From positions 230,295-294,294 of the forward strand of contig NZ_FNCT01000003.1 of the NCBI RefSeq assembly GCF_900100495.1: a stretch of 64,000 bases of DNA, written 5' to 3'. The stretch is from Pseudomonas benzenivorans (GTDB lineage: Bacteria > Pseudomonadota > Gammaproteobacteria > Pseudomonadales > Pseudomonadaceae). The position numbers were made by a program, and so were the translations under genes. The notes beneath the pieces were generated by a model, which did no database searches, was not told the origin of the DNA, and saw nothing but the letters and a program-made list of their open reading frames with translations. How positions within the stretch are numbered: the stretch's first letter is position 1; each line of letters begins with the position of its first letter. This document shows, one piece after another, positions 48,487 through 57,813 of this stretch.

Positions 48487-50247
48487 CTATGCCGACAGCT
48501 TGTGCGTATCGATGATATGCAGGCTGTAACCCGGCACTGCCTTGGCGTGACGCTTGGCTTCCGAGGCCAGTCCGGCCAACTGGCTGGCATCCAGTTGCGC
48601 GCAGTGCTGCGGGTGCAAATGCACCACGCCGAGCGAGAGGGACAGCAAGGGGAACTCCTGGCGCTGACCCTGGCGGTTATGCGCGACGATGCAGCCGGCA
48701 TGCAGGTGTTCGTCGCTGTAGAAGCGCCGGCATTGACTCTGGAAGTCCTCCAGGAGGCGATTGAGGCGCGCGCGCCAGTCCTCCGAGCCGAGCACCAGCA
48801 AGAAGTCGTCGCCGCCGATATGGCCGACGAAGTCGCGCGCCGGGTCGACCCGTTCGTTCAGGCACTGCGCCAGGCGCAGCAGTACCTCGTCGCCCTTGGC
48901 ATAGCCGTAGAGATCGTTGAACGGCTTGAAGCTGTCGATATCCACGTAGCAGATCACCGCTTCGCGGGCCTGCTGCAACAGGCGGGTGAGGCATTGCTGG
49001 ATCGGCACGTTGCCCGGCAGCAGGGTCAGTGGATTGGCGTGGCGAGCCTGTTGGATCTTCAGTTCGGTGATCAGCTTGAGCACGTCGATCACCCGGCCGA
49101 GGCCCTGGTAGCGGCCATCCAGGGTGATGATGAAGTCTTCCTCGATACGCTGACGAGCGCGGCTGGTGAGCAGGCGGCTGACTTTTTGCAGTGACTGGCC
49201 CAGCTCGACGGCGAGAAAATCATCGCTCATCAGGCGGCTGATCGGTTTGCGGGCGAACAGTTCGGTGGCGAAGGGCTTCAACAGCGCGTCGGCGAGCGAG
49301 TGGCGGTGGACGATGCCGACCGGTTGCTGCGCTTCGTCGAGTACCGCCAGGGAGTTGAGGTTGGCCTGCGCGCGAAAGGCTTCCAGGACCTCGGCGGTCG
49401 GGGTGGTCAGTGCCACGGCCGGTTGTTCGTTGAGCAAGGCGGACAGGTCGCTGCCGTCTTCGCCCAAGGCAACCGGTGCGCTGTCGAGTTTCGGCAGCAG
49501 GCTGCGCATATCGCGCGGCGGTTGTTCCTGCGGGCGGCAGAGCAGATAGCCCTGCAGCAGGTCGACGCCCATTTCCGAGAGCACGGCCAGTTCTTCTTCC
49601 AGTTCGATGCCTTCGGCGATCACCTGGGCGCGCGAAGCCTTGGCCATTTGCAGGATGGAGCCGACGAACTCGCGTTTGACCGCATCCAGATGAATGCCGT
49701 CGATGAAGTGGCGGTCGATCTTTACATAGTCCGGGCGCAGTTCCGACCACAGGCGCAGGCTCGAATAGCCGGCGCCGAGGTCGTCCAGGGCGATGGAGAA
49801 GCCCATCGCACGGTAGTGGTGCAGGGCGGTGTCGAGCAGGGCGAAATCGTCGGTGGGCGATTGTTCGGTCAGTTCGATCACCACCCGGCTCGGCGCGATG
49901 CCGTAGGCCTGCAACAGCTGCAGGGTGCGCCCCGGCTGGTGACCGGGTTCCAGCAAGGAATCCGGGGAGACGTTGAGAAACAGCTTGCCGTCCAGTTGCT
50001 GCTCGCTGAAACGTCGGCAGGCGCTTTTCCGGCAGGCCACTTCCAGTTCGCTCAGGCGTCCGGCGTGCCGCGCCGTGGCGAACAGGTTGAGCGGTGAGTG
50101 CAGCGCTCCGTTGGACGGGCCGCGGGTCAGCGCTTCGTAGCCGAGAATGCGCCGTTCGGAGAGTGAGACGATGGGTTGGAACAGGCTGTGCAGGTCGCCG
50201 TGAGCGAGGATGTGGCCCAGCGCGCTCAACTGCTCGGTGACGGTCAT
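48487..50247 (-). CDS. EAL-CBS-GGDEF cyclic-di-GMP protein (PA3258-like)
   Basis: The 586-residue protein has an N-terminal EAL phosphodiesterase domain with its metal and catalytic residues present: YEALTR (38-40 EAL), LNVSP, IELTEQ, DDLGAGYSSL, VKIDRHF and AEGIELEEE. A pair of CBS domains follows (about 265-390). The C-terminal GGDEF domain has the active-site motif altered to GGDDF (about 477-481). This suggests active c-di-GMP hydrolysis with a C-terminal domain that may bind GTP rather than make c-di-GMP. The orientation next to prc matches PA3258-PA3257. Confidence 0.92.
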   Translation of the reverse strand: MTVTEQLSALGHILAHGDLHSLFQPIVSLSERRILGYEALTRGPSNGALHSPLNLFATARHAGRLSELEVACRKSACRRFSEQQLDGKLFLNVSPDSLLEPGHQPGRTLQLLQAYGIAPSRVVIELTEQSPTDDFALLDTALHHYRAMGFSIALDDLGAGYSSLRLWSELRPDYVKIDRHFIDGIHLDAVKREFVGSILQMAKASRAQVIAEGIELEEELAVLSEMGVDLLQGYLLCRPQEQPPRDMRSLLPKLDSAPVALGEDGSDLSALLNEQPAVALTTPTAEVLEAFRAQANLNSLAVLDEAQQPVGIVHRHSLADALLKPFATELFARKPISRLMSDDFLAVELGQSLQKVSRLLTSRARQRIEEDFIITLDGRYQGLGRVIDVLKLITELKIQQARHANPLTLLPGNVPIQQCLTRLLQQAREAVICYVDIDSFKPFNDLYGYAKGDEVLLRLAQCLNERVDPARDFVGHIGGDDFLLVLGSEDWRARLNRLLEDFQSQCRRFYSDEHLHAGCIVAHNRQGQRQEFPLLSLSLGVVHLHPQHCAQLDASQLAGLASEAKRHAKAVPGYSLHIIDTHKLSA

Positions 50248-50275
50248 GGAGGGTCTCGATATCCTGAAAAAGCGA

Positions 50276-50301
50276 AGGGGCTGACAGTGCTGTCAGCCCC
50301 T
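50276..50301 (-). terminator. Terminator after prc
   Basis: Read leftward, AGGGGCTGACAG and CTGTCAGCCCCT form a 12-bp stem with a 2-base loop, followed by TCGCTTTTT. It separates prc from the EAL/GGDEF gene downstream. Confidence 0.85.
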
Positions 50302-50395
50302 GCATTTCACGACAGATTAGTGACCCTTTGATGACAGCTGCGCGTTATTGTTCGGCGCTGGCCGGGTTGGCTGGTGCGCGGCGCGCACCCAACAC

Positions 50396-52480
50396 CTATT
50401 GTTTCGCCAACGCCGGGTTCAATCCCAGGTAATCGAGCAGAATGTGCCCGGTTTCGGCGAGGAAGGCGTCATCTTGCGGCTCGGTCTTCTCCTCCTCGGC
50501 CGGCATTGCGTCTTCTTCGTCTTCCTTTTTCAGCTCGCTGAGCAGCGTTTCGCCCTTGGCTTGGCGCCGGCTGTTCTCGATGGCCAGCTGTTGGGCCTCG
50601 ATGTCGGCCTGCTGGGCGCGGCGTTTGCTTTCGTTGAGACTGACGGTGGTTTCGTCCATCAGCTTCTGCGCCAGCGCCAGGCGTTCACGGGTGAAGGTGA
50701 AGTCGGGGTTCTGCGCCGTGCGGCGGTCGTAGCGGGCTTGCAGTTGCGCCAGGAAGGGTTTGATCGGATCCAGATCGGGTTTGATCGCCGGGCGGATGCT
50801 ATCCCATGGCAGGGCTTCGGGCAGGGCGCTTTCGCCGATGTCCTTGGTGTCCATCACGTCGGGGTACTGGATATCCGGAATCACCCCCTGGTGCTGGGTG
50901 CTTTGCCCGGAGACGCGGTAGAACTTGGCCAGGGTCAGCTTCAGCTCGCCGTGGTTGAGTGGTTGGATGGTCTGCACCGTGCCTTTGCCGAAGGTCTGGC
51001 CGCCGAGGATCAGGGCGCGGTGGTAGTCCTGCATGGCGCCGGCGAAAATCTCCGAGGCCGAGGCGGACAGGCGGTTGACCAGCACCGCCAGGGGGCCGGT
51101 GTAGTAGGTGCCGGTGTTCTCGTCGGCCAGCACGTCGACCCGGCCGTCACTGTTGCGCACCAGCACGGTCGGGCCCTGGTCGATGAACAGCCCGGTCAGT
51201 TCGGTGGCTTCCTGCAGCGAGCCGCCGCCGTTATTGCGCAGGTCGATGACCACGCCGTCGACTTTCTCCGCCTGCAATTCGCTGAGCAGGCGTTTGACGT
51301 CGCGGGTGGTGCTCTTGTAGTCCGGGTCGCCGGCGCGGAAGGCCTTGAAGTCCAGGTAGAAGGCGGGCACTTCGATCACGCCGAGCTTGTAGGCGTGGCC
51401 TTCGTGGTTCAGTTCGAGCACGGATTTCTTCGCCGCCTGCTCTTCGAGCTTGACCGCCTCGCGGATGATGCTGACCACCTTGCTGGTCTGGTCGTTCGGC
51501 GCGTTGCTCGCCGGAATCACTTCCAGGCGGACCCGTGAGCCTTTCGGGCCGCGAATCAGCTTGACCACTTCGTCCAGGCGCCAGCCGATCACATCGACCA
51601 TCTCCTCGTCGCCCTGGGCGACGCCGATGATCTTGTCCGCTGGGGCGATCTGCTTGCTCTTCTCGGCCGGTCCGGCCGGTACCAGGCGCACCACCTTGAC
51701 ATGCTCGTTGTCATTTTGCAGGACGGCGCCGATGCCCTCCAGCGACAGGCTCATGTTGATGTCGAAGTTCTCCGCGTTGTCCGGGGAGAGGTAGGTGGTG
51801 TGCGGGTCGTAGGACATCGCGAAGGCGTTGATGTAGGTCTGGAAGATGTCCTCGCCACGGGTCTGCTGCAGCCGTGCCAGCTGGTTCTTGTAGCGCTTGG
51901 TCAGCAGTTCCTGGATGGCCTTGGGCTGCTTGCCGGCGATCTTCAGGCGCAGCACTTCATCCTTCACCCGCTTGCGCCACAGCTCGTCCAGTTCGGCGAC
52001 ATCCTTGGCCCAGGGCGCGTTCTCGCGGTCGATCAGCAAGCCTTCATCGACGTTGAAATCGATGCTGTCGACGCCCTTGTCGAGCATGCCGAGGGTGAAC
52101 TCCAGGCGCCCCTGCAAGCGTTCCAGATGGCGCTTGTAGATGGCGAAGCCGGGTTCCAGGTTGCCGCTCTTCAGCAGGTCGTCGAACTTTTCGCGCCATT
52201 GGTCGAATTCGGCGATGTCGCTGGCGGTGAAATAGCTGCGCGCCGGGTCGAGCATCTTCAGGTAGCCCTGGTAGATCTTCACCGAGCGTGCGTCATCGAG
52301 TGGCGGCTTGCTGTAGTGGTGGCGCTTCAGCAGTTCCAGGACGTTGAGGCTGGCGATGACTTGTTCGCGATTCGGCTGCAGGTAGTCCCAGGTGTCGGCG
52401 TCGGTGGTTTTCGCGGACAGCGGCAAGGCACTTAAACCGAGGAGCAGGGCGAGGCTGGTGCAGAGCAGTGAATGCTTCAT
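50396..52480 (-). CDS. prc: Tail-specific protease Prc (AlgO-type)
   Basis: The 694-residue periplasmic protease starts MKHSLLCTSLALLLGLSALPLSA, a signal peptide; an in-frame ATG 33 bp upstream is possible. Layout: N-terminal helical domain (about 25-230), PDZ (SLEGIGAVLQNDNEHVKVVRLVPAGPAEKSKQ), protease core VDGVVIDLRNNGGGSLQEA, catalytic Ser in RLSASASEIFAGAM, Lys in FGKGTVQTI, then a C-terminal helical region and acidic tail. Prc degrades proteins with nonpolar C-termini. In P. aeruginosa, AlgO (PA3257) degrades truncated MucA and so affects alginate (from memory). Confidence 0.94.
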   Translation of the reverse strand: MKHSLLCTSLALLLGLSALPLSAKTTDADTWDYLQPNREQVIASLNVLELLKRHHYSKPPLDDARSVKIYQGYLKMLDPARSYFTASDIAEFDQWREKFDDLLKSGNLEPGFAIYKRHLERLQGRLEFTLGMLDKGVDSIDFNVDEGLLIDRENAPWAKDVAELDELWRKRVKDEVLRLKIAGKQPKAIQELLTKRYKNQLARLQQTRGEDIFQTYINAFAMSYDPHTTYLSPDNAENFDINMSLSLEGIGAVLQNDNEHVKVVRLVPAGPAEKSKQIAPADKIIGVAQGDEEMVDVIGWRLDEVVKLIRGPKGSRVRLEVIPASNAPNDQTSKVVSIIREAVKLEEQAAKKSVLELNHEGHAYKLGVIEVPAFYLDFKAFRAGDPDYKSTTRDVKRLLSELQAEKVDGVVIDLRNNGGGSLQEATELTGLFIDQGPTVLVRNSDGRVDVLADENTGTYYTGPLAVLVNRLSASASEIFAGAMQDYHRALILGGQTFGKGTVQTIQPLNHGELKLTLAKFYRVSGQSTQHQGVIPDIQYPDVMDTKDIGESALPEALPWDSIRPAIKPDLDPIKPFLAQLQARYDRRTAQNPDFTFTRERLALAQKLMDETTVSLNESKRRAQQADIEAQQLAIENSRRQAKGETLLSELKKEDEEDAMPAEEEKTEPQDDAFLAETGHILLDYLGLNPALAKQ

Positions 52481-52607
52481 GCTGATTCGACGCGGGAGCA
52501 ATTGATAACGCATATTAGGCCGTCTTTGAGGGCGCCGGTTCCTGCGGCGCAATGCAAAAGCCCGCTGTTCAGCGTCGGGCTTGGTTCAAATGCACTATGG
52601 AGGCAGC

Positions 52608-53573
52608 GTGAAGGCATTGCAAGGCGTTGACGGCCGCGCGGAATGGGCAGAACAGCCCGCCCCGGCCTGTGATGTGGGACAAATTCGCATTCGCGTGGCG
52701 GCTGCCGGGTTGAACCGGGCCGACCTGTTGCAGCGCGCCGGCCTCTACCCGCCGCCGCCCGGCGCCAGCGAGGCTCTGGGCCTGGAATGCGCGGGTATCG
52801 TCAGTGAAGTCGGGGCCGGCAGCGGGTGGCAAGTCGGCGATCGGGTCTGCGCCTTGCTGGCCGGCGGCGGCATGGCCGAAGAGGTGGTGACCGATGGGCG
52901 GCATGCCTTGCCGGTGCCGGACGGGCTGTCGCTGCGCGAGGCGGCGGCCTTGCCGGAGGTCTATGCCACGGCCTGGCTCAACCTGTACCAGTTGGCGGCC
53001 TTGAAACCGGGCGAGAAGGTACTGCTGCATGCCGGCGCCAGTGGCGTGGGGTCGGCGGCCATCCAGTTGTGCAAGGCCTTCGGCAATCCGTGCTGGGTCA
53101 GTGTCGGTTCGGCCGAGCGCTTGGCTTATTGCGAAGCCCTCGGCGCCCAGGGCGGCGTGCTGCGCACTGACGGCAACCTGCAGGCCCTACGCGATTTCGC
53201 TCCCTTCGACGTGATCCTCGACCCGGTCGGCGGCGACTATGCCGCGCTCAACCTGGAGCTGCTGGCGCGCGACGGACGCTGGGTGAACATCGGCCTACTG
53301 GGCGGGCGCAAGGCGGAACTGGATCTGGCCTTACTGCTGGGCAAGCGCCTCCAACTGATCGGCTCGACCCTGCGCAACCGCGACGACCAGTTCAAGGCCG
53401 ACCTGCTGCGCGATCTGCGCCAGCAGGTATGGCCGCTGTTCGCCGAGGGCCGGCTCAAGCCGCAGTTGCAAGGCAGTTTCCCGGTCAAGGACGCGGAACT
53501 GGCCTTTGCCGAACTGGCGAGCAACAGGGTCAGCGGCAAGCTGGTGCTGCTGATCGACGAGAGCCTCGACTGA
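52608..53573 (+). CDS. NAD(P)H quinone oxidoreductase, PIG3/zeta-crystallin type
   Basis: The 321-residue MDR-family protein starts at GTG (KALQGVDGRAEWAEQP), chosen because GGAGG lies 4 bases before it. ATG 52590 is upstream but has no ribosome site. The zinc-less quinone oxidoreductase pattern: AAGLNRADLLQRAGLYPPPPGASEALGLECAG, then NADPH site GASGVGSAAIQLCKAFG and LDPVGGDYAALNLELLARDGRWVNIG. It reduces quinones using NADPH. Divergent from prc. Confidence 0.9.
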   Translation: MKALQGVDGRAEWAEQPAPACDVGQIRIRVAAAGLNRADLLQRAGLYPPPPGASEALGLECAGIVSEVGAGSGWQVGDRVCALLAGGGMAEEVVTDGRHALPVPDGLSLREAAALPEVYATAWLNLYQLAALKPGEKVLLHAGASGVGSAAIQLCKAFGNPCWVSVGSAERLAYCEALGAQGGVLRTDGNLQALRDFAPFDVILDPVGGDYAALNLELLARDGRWVNIGLLGGRKAELDLALLLGKRLQLIGSTLRNRDDQFKADLLRDLRQQVWPLFAEGRLKPQLQGSFPVKDAELAFAELASNRVSGKLVLLIDESLD

Positions 53574-53580
53574 ACACGGC

Positions 53581-53613
53581 AGGAGCCTTGCCGCGATAGG
53601 CGGCAAGGCTCCT
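53581..53613 (+). terminator. Strong hairpin after the quinone oxidoreductase gene
   Basis: AGGAGCCTTGCCGC and GCGGCAAGGCTCCT form a perfect 14-bp stem with a 5-base loop. No T-tract follows, so it may act as a 3'-end stabiliser or processing hairpin rather than a true terminator. Confidence 0.5.
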
Positions 53614-53730
53614 CGATGGGGGGCGATTGAGTCGCCCAATCAAACCCATGGTTTCAATCAATAAGGTGTTTAGAACATCTCGAACTAAGATTCGCCGGGT
53701 CAAGTTTCCAACCCTCGAAGGAGTTCAGAG

Positions 53731-54294
53731 ATGTCCCTCATCAATACCCAAGTCCAACCGTTCAAGGCCAACGCTTTTCACAACGGCAAGTTCATCGAAG
53801 TGACCGAGCAATCCCTGAAGGGCAAGTGGTCGGTGCTGATCTTCATGCCGGCCGCCTTCACCTTCAACTGCCCGACCGAGATCGAGGACGCCGCCAACAA
53901 CTACGCGGCCTTCCGCGATGCCAACACCGAGGTGTATATCGTCACCACCGATACCCACTTCTCGCACAAGGTCTGGCACGAGACCTCCCCGGCAGTCGGC
54001 AAGGCCCAGTTCCCGCTGATCGGTGACCCGACCCACGCGCTGACCAACGCCTTCGGCGTGCATATCGCCGAAGAAGGCCTGGCCCTGCGTGGCACCTTCC
54101 TGATCAACCCGGAAGGTGTGATCAAGACCGTGGAGATCCACTCCAACGAAATCGCCCGCGACGTATCCGAAACCCTGCGCAAGCTGAAGGCCGCCCAGTA
54201 CACCGCCGCCCACCCGGGCGAAGTCTGCCCGGCCAAGTGGAAGGAAGGCGAGGCGACGTTGGCGCCGTCCTTGGATCTGGTAGGCAAGATCTAA
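53731..54294 (+). CDS. ahpC: Alkyl hydroperoxide reductase peroxidase subunit AhpC
   Basis: The 187-residue 2-Cys peroxiredoxin starts MSLINTQVQPFKANAFHNGKF with AAGGAG upstream. Peroxidatic Cys47 is in AFTFNCPTE and resolving Cys166 in GEVCPAKW. YIVTTDTHFSHKVWH and GTFLINPEG are conserved. AhpC reduces H2O2 and organic peroxides and is recycled by AhpF, encoded downstream. An OxyR-type promoter is expected upstream; a TAAGAT -10-like box is near 53687, but I could not place a convincing OxyR site by eye. Confidence 0.97.
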   Translation: MSLINTQVQPFKANAFHNGKFIEVTEQSLKGKWSVLIFMPAAFTFNCPTEIEDAANNYAAFRDANTEVYIVTTDTHFSHKVWHETSPAVGKAQFPLIGDPTHALTNAFGVHIAEEGLALRGTFLINPEGVIKTVEIHSNEIARDVSETLRKLKAAQYTAAHPGEVCPAKWKEGEATLAPSLDLVGKI

Positions 54295-54345
54295 GCCTTA
54301 CCTGCTTCCCACACTCTCGGGGCTGCGATCCAGCCCTTCCAGTGG

Positions 54346-54378
54346 AACGCCCGGGCGCGATCCGCCCGGGCGTTTTTG
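54346..54378 (+). terminator. Terminator/attenuator between ahpC and ahpF
   Basis: ACGCCCGGGCG and CGCCCGGGCGT arms with a short loop are followed by TTTTT. It lies 52 bp past ahpC and 31 bp before ahpF, so it should let through only part of the transcription and keep AhpC in excess of AhpF. Confidence 0.85.
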
Positions 54379-54408
54379 TTCCTGAAAATCGTACAAGGGA
54401 TGCCAATC

Positions 54409-55965
54409 ATGTTGGACGCCACGCTTAAAACCCAGTTGAAGGCCTACCTCGAGAAGGTCACCCAGCCGTTCGAGATCGTCGCGTCCCTCGATGACAGCGA
54501 CAAATCCCGCGAGCTCAGCGGTCTGCTGCACGACATCGTCGGCCTGAGCGACAAGATCAGCCTGCGCGAAGACGGCCGCGACAGCCGCACGCCGTCCTTC
54601 GCGCTGAATCGCCCGGGAGCGGACATCGGCCTGCGTTTCGCCGGCATCCCCATGGGCCACGAGTTCACCTCGCTGGTGCTGGCGCTGCTGCAGGTCGGTG
54701 GTCACCCGTCCAAGCTGGCGGCCGAGCTGATCGAGCAGATCCAGGGCCTCGACGGCCAGTTCAACTTCGAAACCTATTTCTCGCTGTCCTGCCAGAACTG
54801 CCCGGACGTGGTCCAGGCGCTGAACCTGATGGCGGTGCTCAACCCGAATATCCGTCACGTGGCCATCGACGGTGCGCTGTTCCAGGCCGAAGTCGAACAG
54901 CGCCAGATCATGTCGGTGCCGAGCATCTACCTGAACGGCGAGCTGTTTGGCCAGGGGCGCATGGACGCCGAGCAGATCCTCGCCAAGCTCGACAGCGGCG
55001 CCAGCGCCCGCGATGCCGAGAAACTCAGCGCTAAACAGGCATTCGACGTGCTGGTGGTCGGCGGCGGCCCGGCCGGCGCTGCGGCGGCGATCTATGCCGC
55101 GCGCAAGGGCATCCGCACCGGCGTCGCCGCCGAGCGTTTCGGCGGCCAGGTTCTGGACACCATGGCGATCGAAAACTTCATCTCCGTGCAGGAGACCGAA
55201 GGACCGAAACTGGCGCGCGCCCTGGAGGAGCACGTCAAGCAGTACCAGGTCGACATCATGAATCTGCAGCGCGCCAGCGCACTGATTCCGGCCAAGACCG
55301 CCGGCGGCCTGCACGAGGTGCAGTTCGACAGCGGCGCGTCGCTCAGGGCCAAGACCCTGATCCTCGCCACCGGCGCGCGCTGGCGCGAAATGAACGTGCC
55401 CGGCGAGCAGCAGTACCGCGGCCGCGGCGTGGCCTACTGCCCGCACTGCGACGGCCCGCTGTTCAAGGGCAAGCGGGTGGCGGTGATCGGCGGCGGCAAC
55501 TCGGGGGTGGAGGCGGCCATCGACCTGGCCGGCATCGTCGCCCAGGTCACCCTGATCGAGTTCGACAGCCAGCTGCGTGCCGATGCGGTGCTGCAGCGCA
55601 AGCTGTTCAGCCTGGCCAACGTCAGCGTGATCACCAGCGCCCTGACCAGCGAAGTGCAAGGCGACGGGCAGAAGGTTACCGGCCTGGTCTACAAGGATCG
55701 CAATTCCAGCGAATTCAACTCCCTGGAACTGGAAGGCATCTTCGTGCAGATCGGCCTGCTGCCCAACAGCGACTGGCTCAAAGGCGTGATCGAACTGTCG
55801 CCGCGTGGCGAGATCATCGTCGACTCGCGCGGCGAGACCTCGCTGCCGGGGATCTTCGCCGCCGGCGACGTGACCACCGTGCCCTACAAGCAGATCGTCA
55901 TCGCTGTGGGTGAGGGCGCCAAGGCCTCGCTGAGCGCCTTCGATCACCTGATCAGGTCGAACTGA
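54409..55965 (+). CDS. ahpF: Alkyl hydroperoxide reductase flavoprotein AhpF
   Basis: The 518-residue protein (E. coli 521) starts [26 protein letters not shown] precedes it. The N-terminal double-thioredoxin domain carries C128/C131 (SCQNCPD). The thioredoxin-reductase-like part has FAD motif [17 protein letters not shown] (about 214-230), active C344/C347 in [11 protein letters not shown] motif [18 protein letters not shown] and C-terminal [24 protein letters not shown]. It passes electrons from NADH to AhpC. Confidence 0.97.
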   Translation: MLDATLKTQLKAYLEKVTQPFEIVASLDDSDKSRELSGLLHDIVGLSDKISLREDGRDSRTPSFALNRPGADIGLRFAGIPMGHEFTSLVLALLQVGGHPSKLAAELIEQIQGLDGQFNFETYFSLSCQNCPDVVQALNLMAVLNPNIRHVAIDGALFQAEVEQRQIMSVPSIYLNGELFGQGRMDAEQILAKLDSGASARDAEKLSAKQAFDVLVVGGGPAGAAAAIYAARKGIRTGVAAERFGGQVLDTMAIENFISVQETEGPKLARALEEHVKQYQVDIMNLQRASALIPAKTAGGLHEVQFDSGASLRAKTLILATGARWREMNVPGEQQYRGRGVAYCPHCDGPLFKGKRVAVIGGGNSGVEAAIDLAGIVAQVTLIEFDSQLRADAVLQRKLFSLANVSVITSALTSEVQGDGQKVTGLVYKDRNSSEFNSLELEGIFVQIGLLPNSDWLKGVIELSPRGEIIVDSRGETSLPGIFAAGDVTTVPYKQIVIAVGEGAKASLSAFDHLIRSN

Positions 55966-56013
55966 TGGCCTGAGTGCCCGGCGTTAACGTACATGCCGCG
56001 AGAGGCACCCCGA

Positions 56014-56124
56014 TTCATGAAAGCCTTCGCGGCATGTCCGTTTCCCTCATCCGGCGCTGCGCGCCACCTTCTCCCGGAGGGAGAAGGGCATAAGGATGAC
56101 GTCGCTGCGCGACTTTCACGCTAA
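56014..56124 (+). repeat. Dispersed ~110-bp leader-type repeat, copy 4
   Basis: Nearly the full length of copy 1 is matched, from TCATGAAAGCC to CGCTGCGCGACTTTCACGCT. It lies in the ahpF 3' region; a terminator begins four bases later. Confidence 0.8.
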
Positions 56125-56127
56125 ATG

Positions 56128-56160
56128 AGCGGATAGCCTGCGAGGGATATCCGCTTTTTT
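56128..56160 (+). terminator. Terminator downstream of ahpF
   Basis: AGCGGATA and TATCCGCT arms around a 12-base loop are followed by TTTTT. 163 bp past the ahpF stop, directly after the repeat. Confidence 0.75.
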
Positions 56161-56210
56161 GTGCCTGGGGTTTCTCCGAGCTGCTCGTCGTGTCGTTTCG
56201 GTAGTTTTTA

Positions 56211-56255
56211 TTATGAGCGACATATAATAATTGAATTATGAACGTAATCTAATAA
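56211..56255 (+). promoter_or_regulatory. Two tandem 20-bp operator-like sites over the SDR promoter
   Basis: TTATGAGCGACATATAATAA (56211-56230) and TTATGAACGTAATCTAATAA (56236-56255) match at 15-16 of 20 positions and are 25 bp apart. The first contains a TATAAT -10 box (56223-56228). The word TGARCGTAATCT also occurs upstream of the tetR gene (57822-57833), so these are candidate sites for that regulator. Confidence 0.5.
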
Positions 56256-56309
56256 GGCGCACTATCGCTCTGGACACCAACAATCACCCGTACACCAAGG
56301 AGAAACGCA

Positions 56310-57104
56310 ATGAGCAAGCAACACGACAAAGGCACCGCGCTGATCACCGGCGCTTCTTCCGGCATCGGCGCCACCTATGCCGAGCGTCTGGCGCAGCGTG
56401 GCTACGACCTGCTGTTGGTGGCGCGTGACTTGCAGCGCCTGGAAGCCCTGGGCGGGCGCTTGGCGCAGGAGAACGGGGTGAAGGTCGAGGTGCTCCGGGC
56501 CGACCTGACCGACAGGGCGGATCTGCTGGCCCTCGAGCAGCGCCTGCGCGGCGATGCCGCGATCAGCCTGCTGGTCAACAATGCCGGGGTGGCGATGAAC
56601 GGCAGCCTGGCCGAGGCCGACCTGGACAAGGTCGAGCAGCTGATTCAGCTCAACGTGGTGGCGCTGACCCGCCTGTCGGCCGCCGCCGCGGCGAATTTCG
56701 GCGCCGCCGGGCGCGGGGCGATCATCAACCTGGCTTCGGTGGTGGCGCTGGCGCCGGAGATGTTCAACGCCGTCTACAGCGCGAGCAAGGCCTACGTCCT
56801 GAGCCTGACCCAGACCCTGCACGGCGAGCTGGCCAAGCTGGGTGTGCAGCTGCAGGCGGTGCTGCCGGGCGTGACCCGCACCGAGATCTGGGAGCGCAGC
56901 GGCATGGACGCAACGCAGCTGCCGCCGGAGATGATCATGGAAGTGGGCGAGATGGTCGATGCGTCCCTGGCCGGCTTCGATCAGGGCGAGCTGGTGACCA
57001 TGCCCTCGCTGCCGGATGCCGCCGATTGGCAGGCGCTGGTCGGCGCCCGCGACAAGCTAGGGCCGAACCTGTCGCGCAGCAGTGCGGCGGCGCGCTACAA
57101 GTAA
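56310..57104 (+). CDS. Short-chain dehydrogenase/reductase
   Basis: The 264-residue protein starts MSKQHDKGTALITGASSGIGATYAERLAQRG with AAGGAG upstream. NAD(P) motif TGASSGIG is at 13-20, NNAG at 90-93, and catalytic Tyr156 and Lys160 in YSASK. The Arg-containing VARDLQRLE after the second strand suggests NADP preference. Substrate unknown. Low-GC promoter with tandem operator-like repeats; the convergent TetR gene downstream is the probable regulator. Confidence 0.88.
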   Translation: MSKQHDKGTALITGASSGIGATYAERLAQRGYDLLLVARDLQRLEALGGRLAQENGVKVEVLRADLTDRADLLALEQRLRGDAAISLLVNNAGVAMNGSLAEADLDKVEQLIQLNVVALTRLSAAAAANFGAAGRGAIINLASVVALAPEMFNAVYSASKAYVLSLTQTLHGELAKLGVQLQAVLPGVTRTEIWERSGMDATQLPPEMIMEVGEMVDASLAGFDQGELVTMPSLPDAADWQALVGARDKLGPNLSRSSAAARYK

Positions 57105-57217
57105 GCGACCTTTAGTCGCGTGTGGAGATTGCGCCCAAGTCGGTAACGGCCAGGGCGCTGAACAGTACGGCCACCCTCTCCCGGGGGAGAGGGGCAGTCG
57201 CTATGCGATGAGCTCTC

Positions 57218-57784
57218 TCAAGGCTGGTTTTTGGCTTGCTCGATCAGCAGGCGCCGGGTGGTGGCCAGCAGGCGCTCGGACAGCGCGGGGTCGCTGACGC
57301 TGCGCGATAACAGCAGGGCGCCGACCATGGCCGAGAGCATCAGCACGCTTTGCTCGGCGGCGTCCTCGCCGCCCAGGCAGGACTCGATCATGCTCAGGCG
57401 CTCGTTGACCACCTGGTCGGTGACCGGGCTGGCCGCGCCGCGCTGGCCGAGCTCGGCGGACATGGTCGGCAGCGGGCAGCCGTCCGCGGGATTGGCGCGG
57501 TGGGCGGTGGACAGGTAGCGGGCGATGAAGCTCGGCAGCGGGTCGGCGCCGGCGAAGACCTCCGCCGTGCTCGCGTTGAGCTGCTCGGCGCTGCTGCGCA
57601 GGGCGGTTTCGACCAGTTCGTCCTTGGATTTGAAGTGTGCGTAGAAGCCGCCGTGGGTCAGCCCCAAGGCCTTCATCAGCGGCTGCAGGCCGGTGGCGCC
57701 GACCCCGTCGCGGCGAAAGCGCCGCGCGGCTTCCTCGATGATGCGCTGGTGGGTCTGGGCTTTGTGGTCTTCCGCATAACGCAT
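57218..57784 (-). CDS. TetR-family transcriptional regulator
   Basis: The 188-residue regulator starts MRYAEDHKAQTHQRIIEEAARRFRRDGVGATGLQPLMKALGLTHGGFYAHFKSKDELVE. The N-terminal HTH is of the type seen in regulators of reductases (GLTHGGFYAHFKSKDEL). The C-terminal ligand domain is helical and includes NPADGCPLPTMSAELG. It lies convergent to the SDR gene, which shares an upstream DNA word with it, so it probably represses both. Confidence 0.88.
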   Translation of the reverse strand: MRYAEDHKAQTHQRIIEEAARRFRRDGVGATGLQPLMKALGLTHGGFYAHFKSKDELVETALRSSAEQLNASTAEVFAGADPLPSFIARYLSTAHRANPADGCPLPTMSAELGQRGAASPVTDQVVNERLSMIESCLGGEDAAEQSVLMLSAMVGALLLSRSVSDPALSERLLATTRRLLIEQAKNQP

Positions 57785-57813
57785 GGCGCTGCTTCCTATC
57801 CGCTCGGGATGTT

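Noticed and set aside
52556..52582. Terminator between prc and the quinone oxidoreductase
   Set aside because: AAGCCCG/CGGGCTT arms exist, but the two genes are divergent here, so nothing needs ending, and there is no T-tract. It may be part of the promoter region.
57170..57205. Fifth copy of the ~110-bp repeat near the tetR stop
   Set aside because: Only a CTCTCCC..GGGAGAG hairpin is shared; the flanking words of the family are missing.
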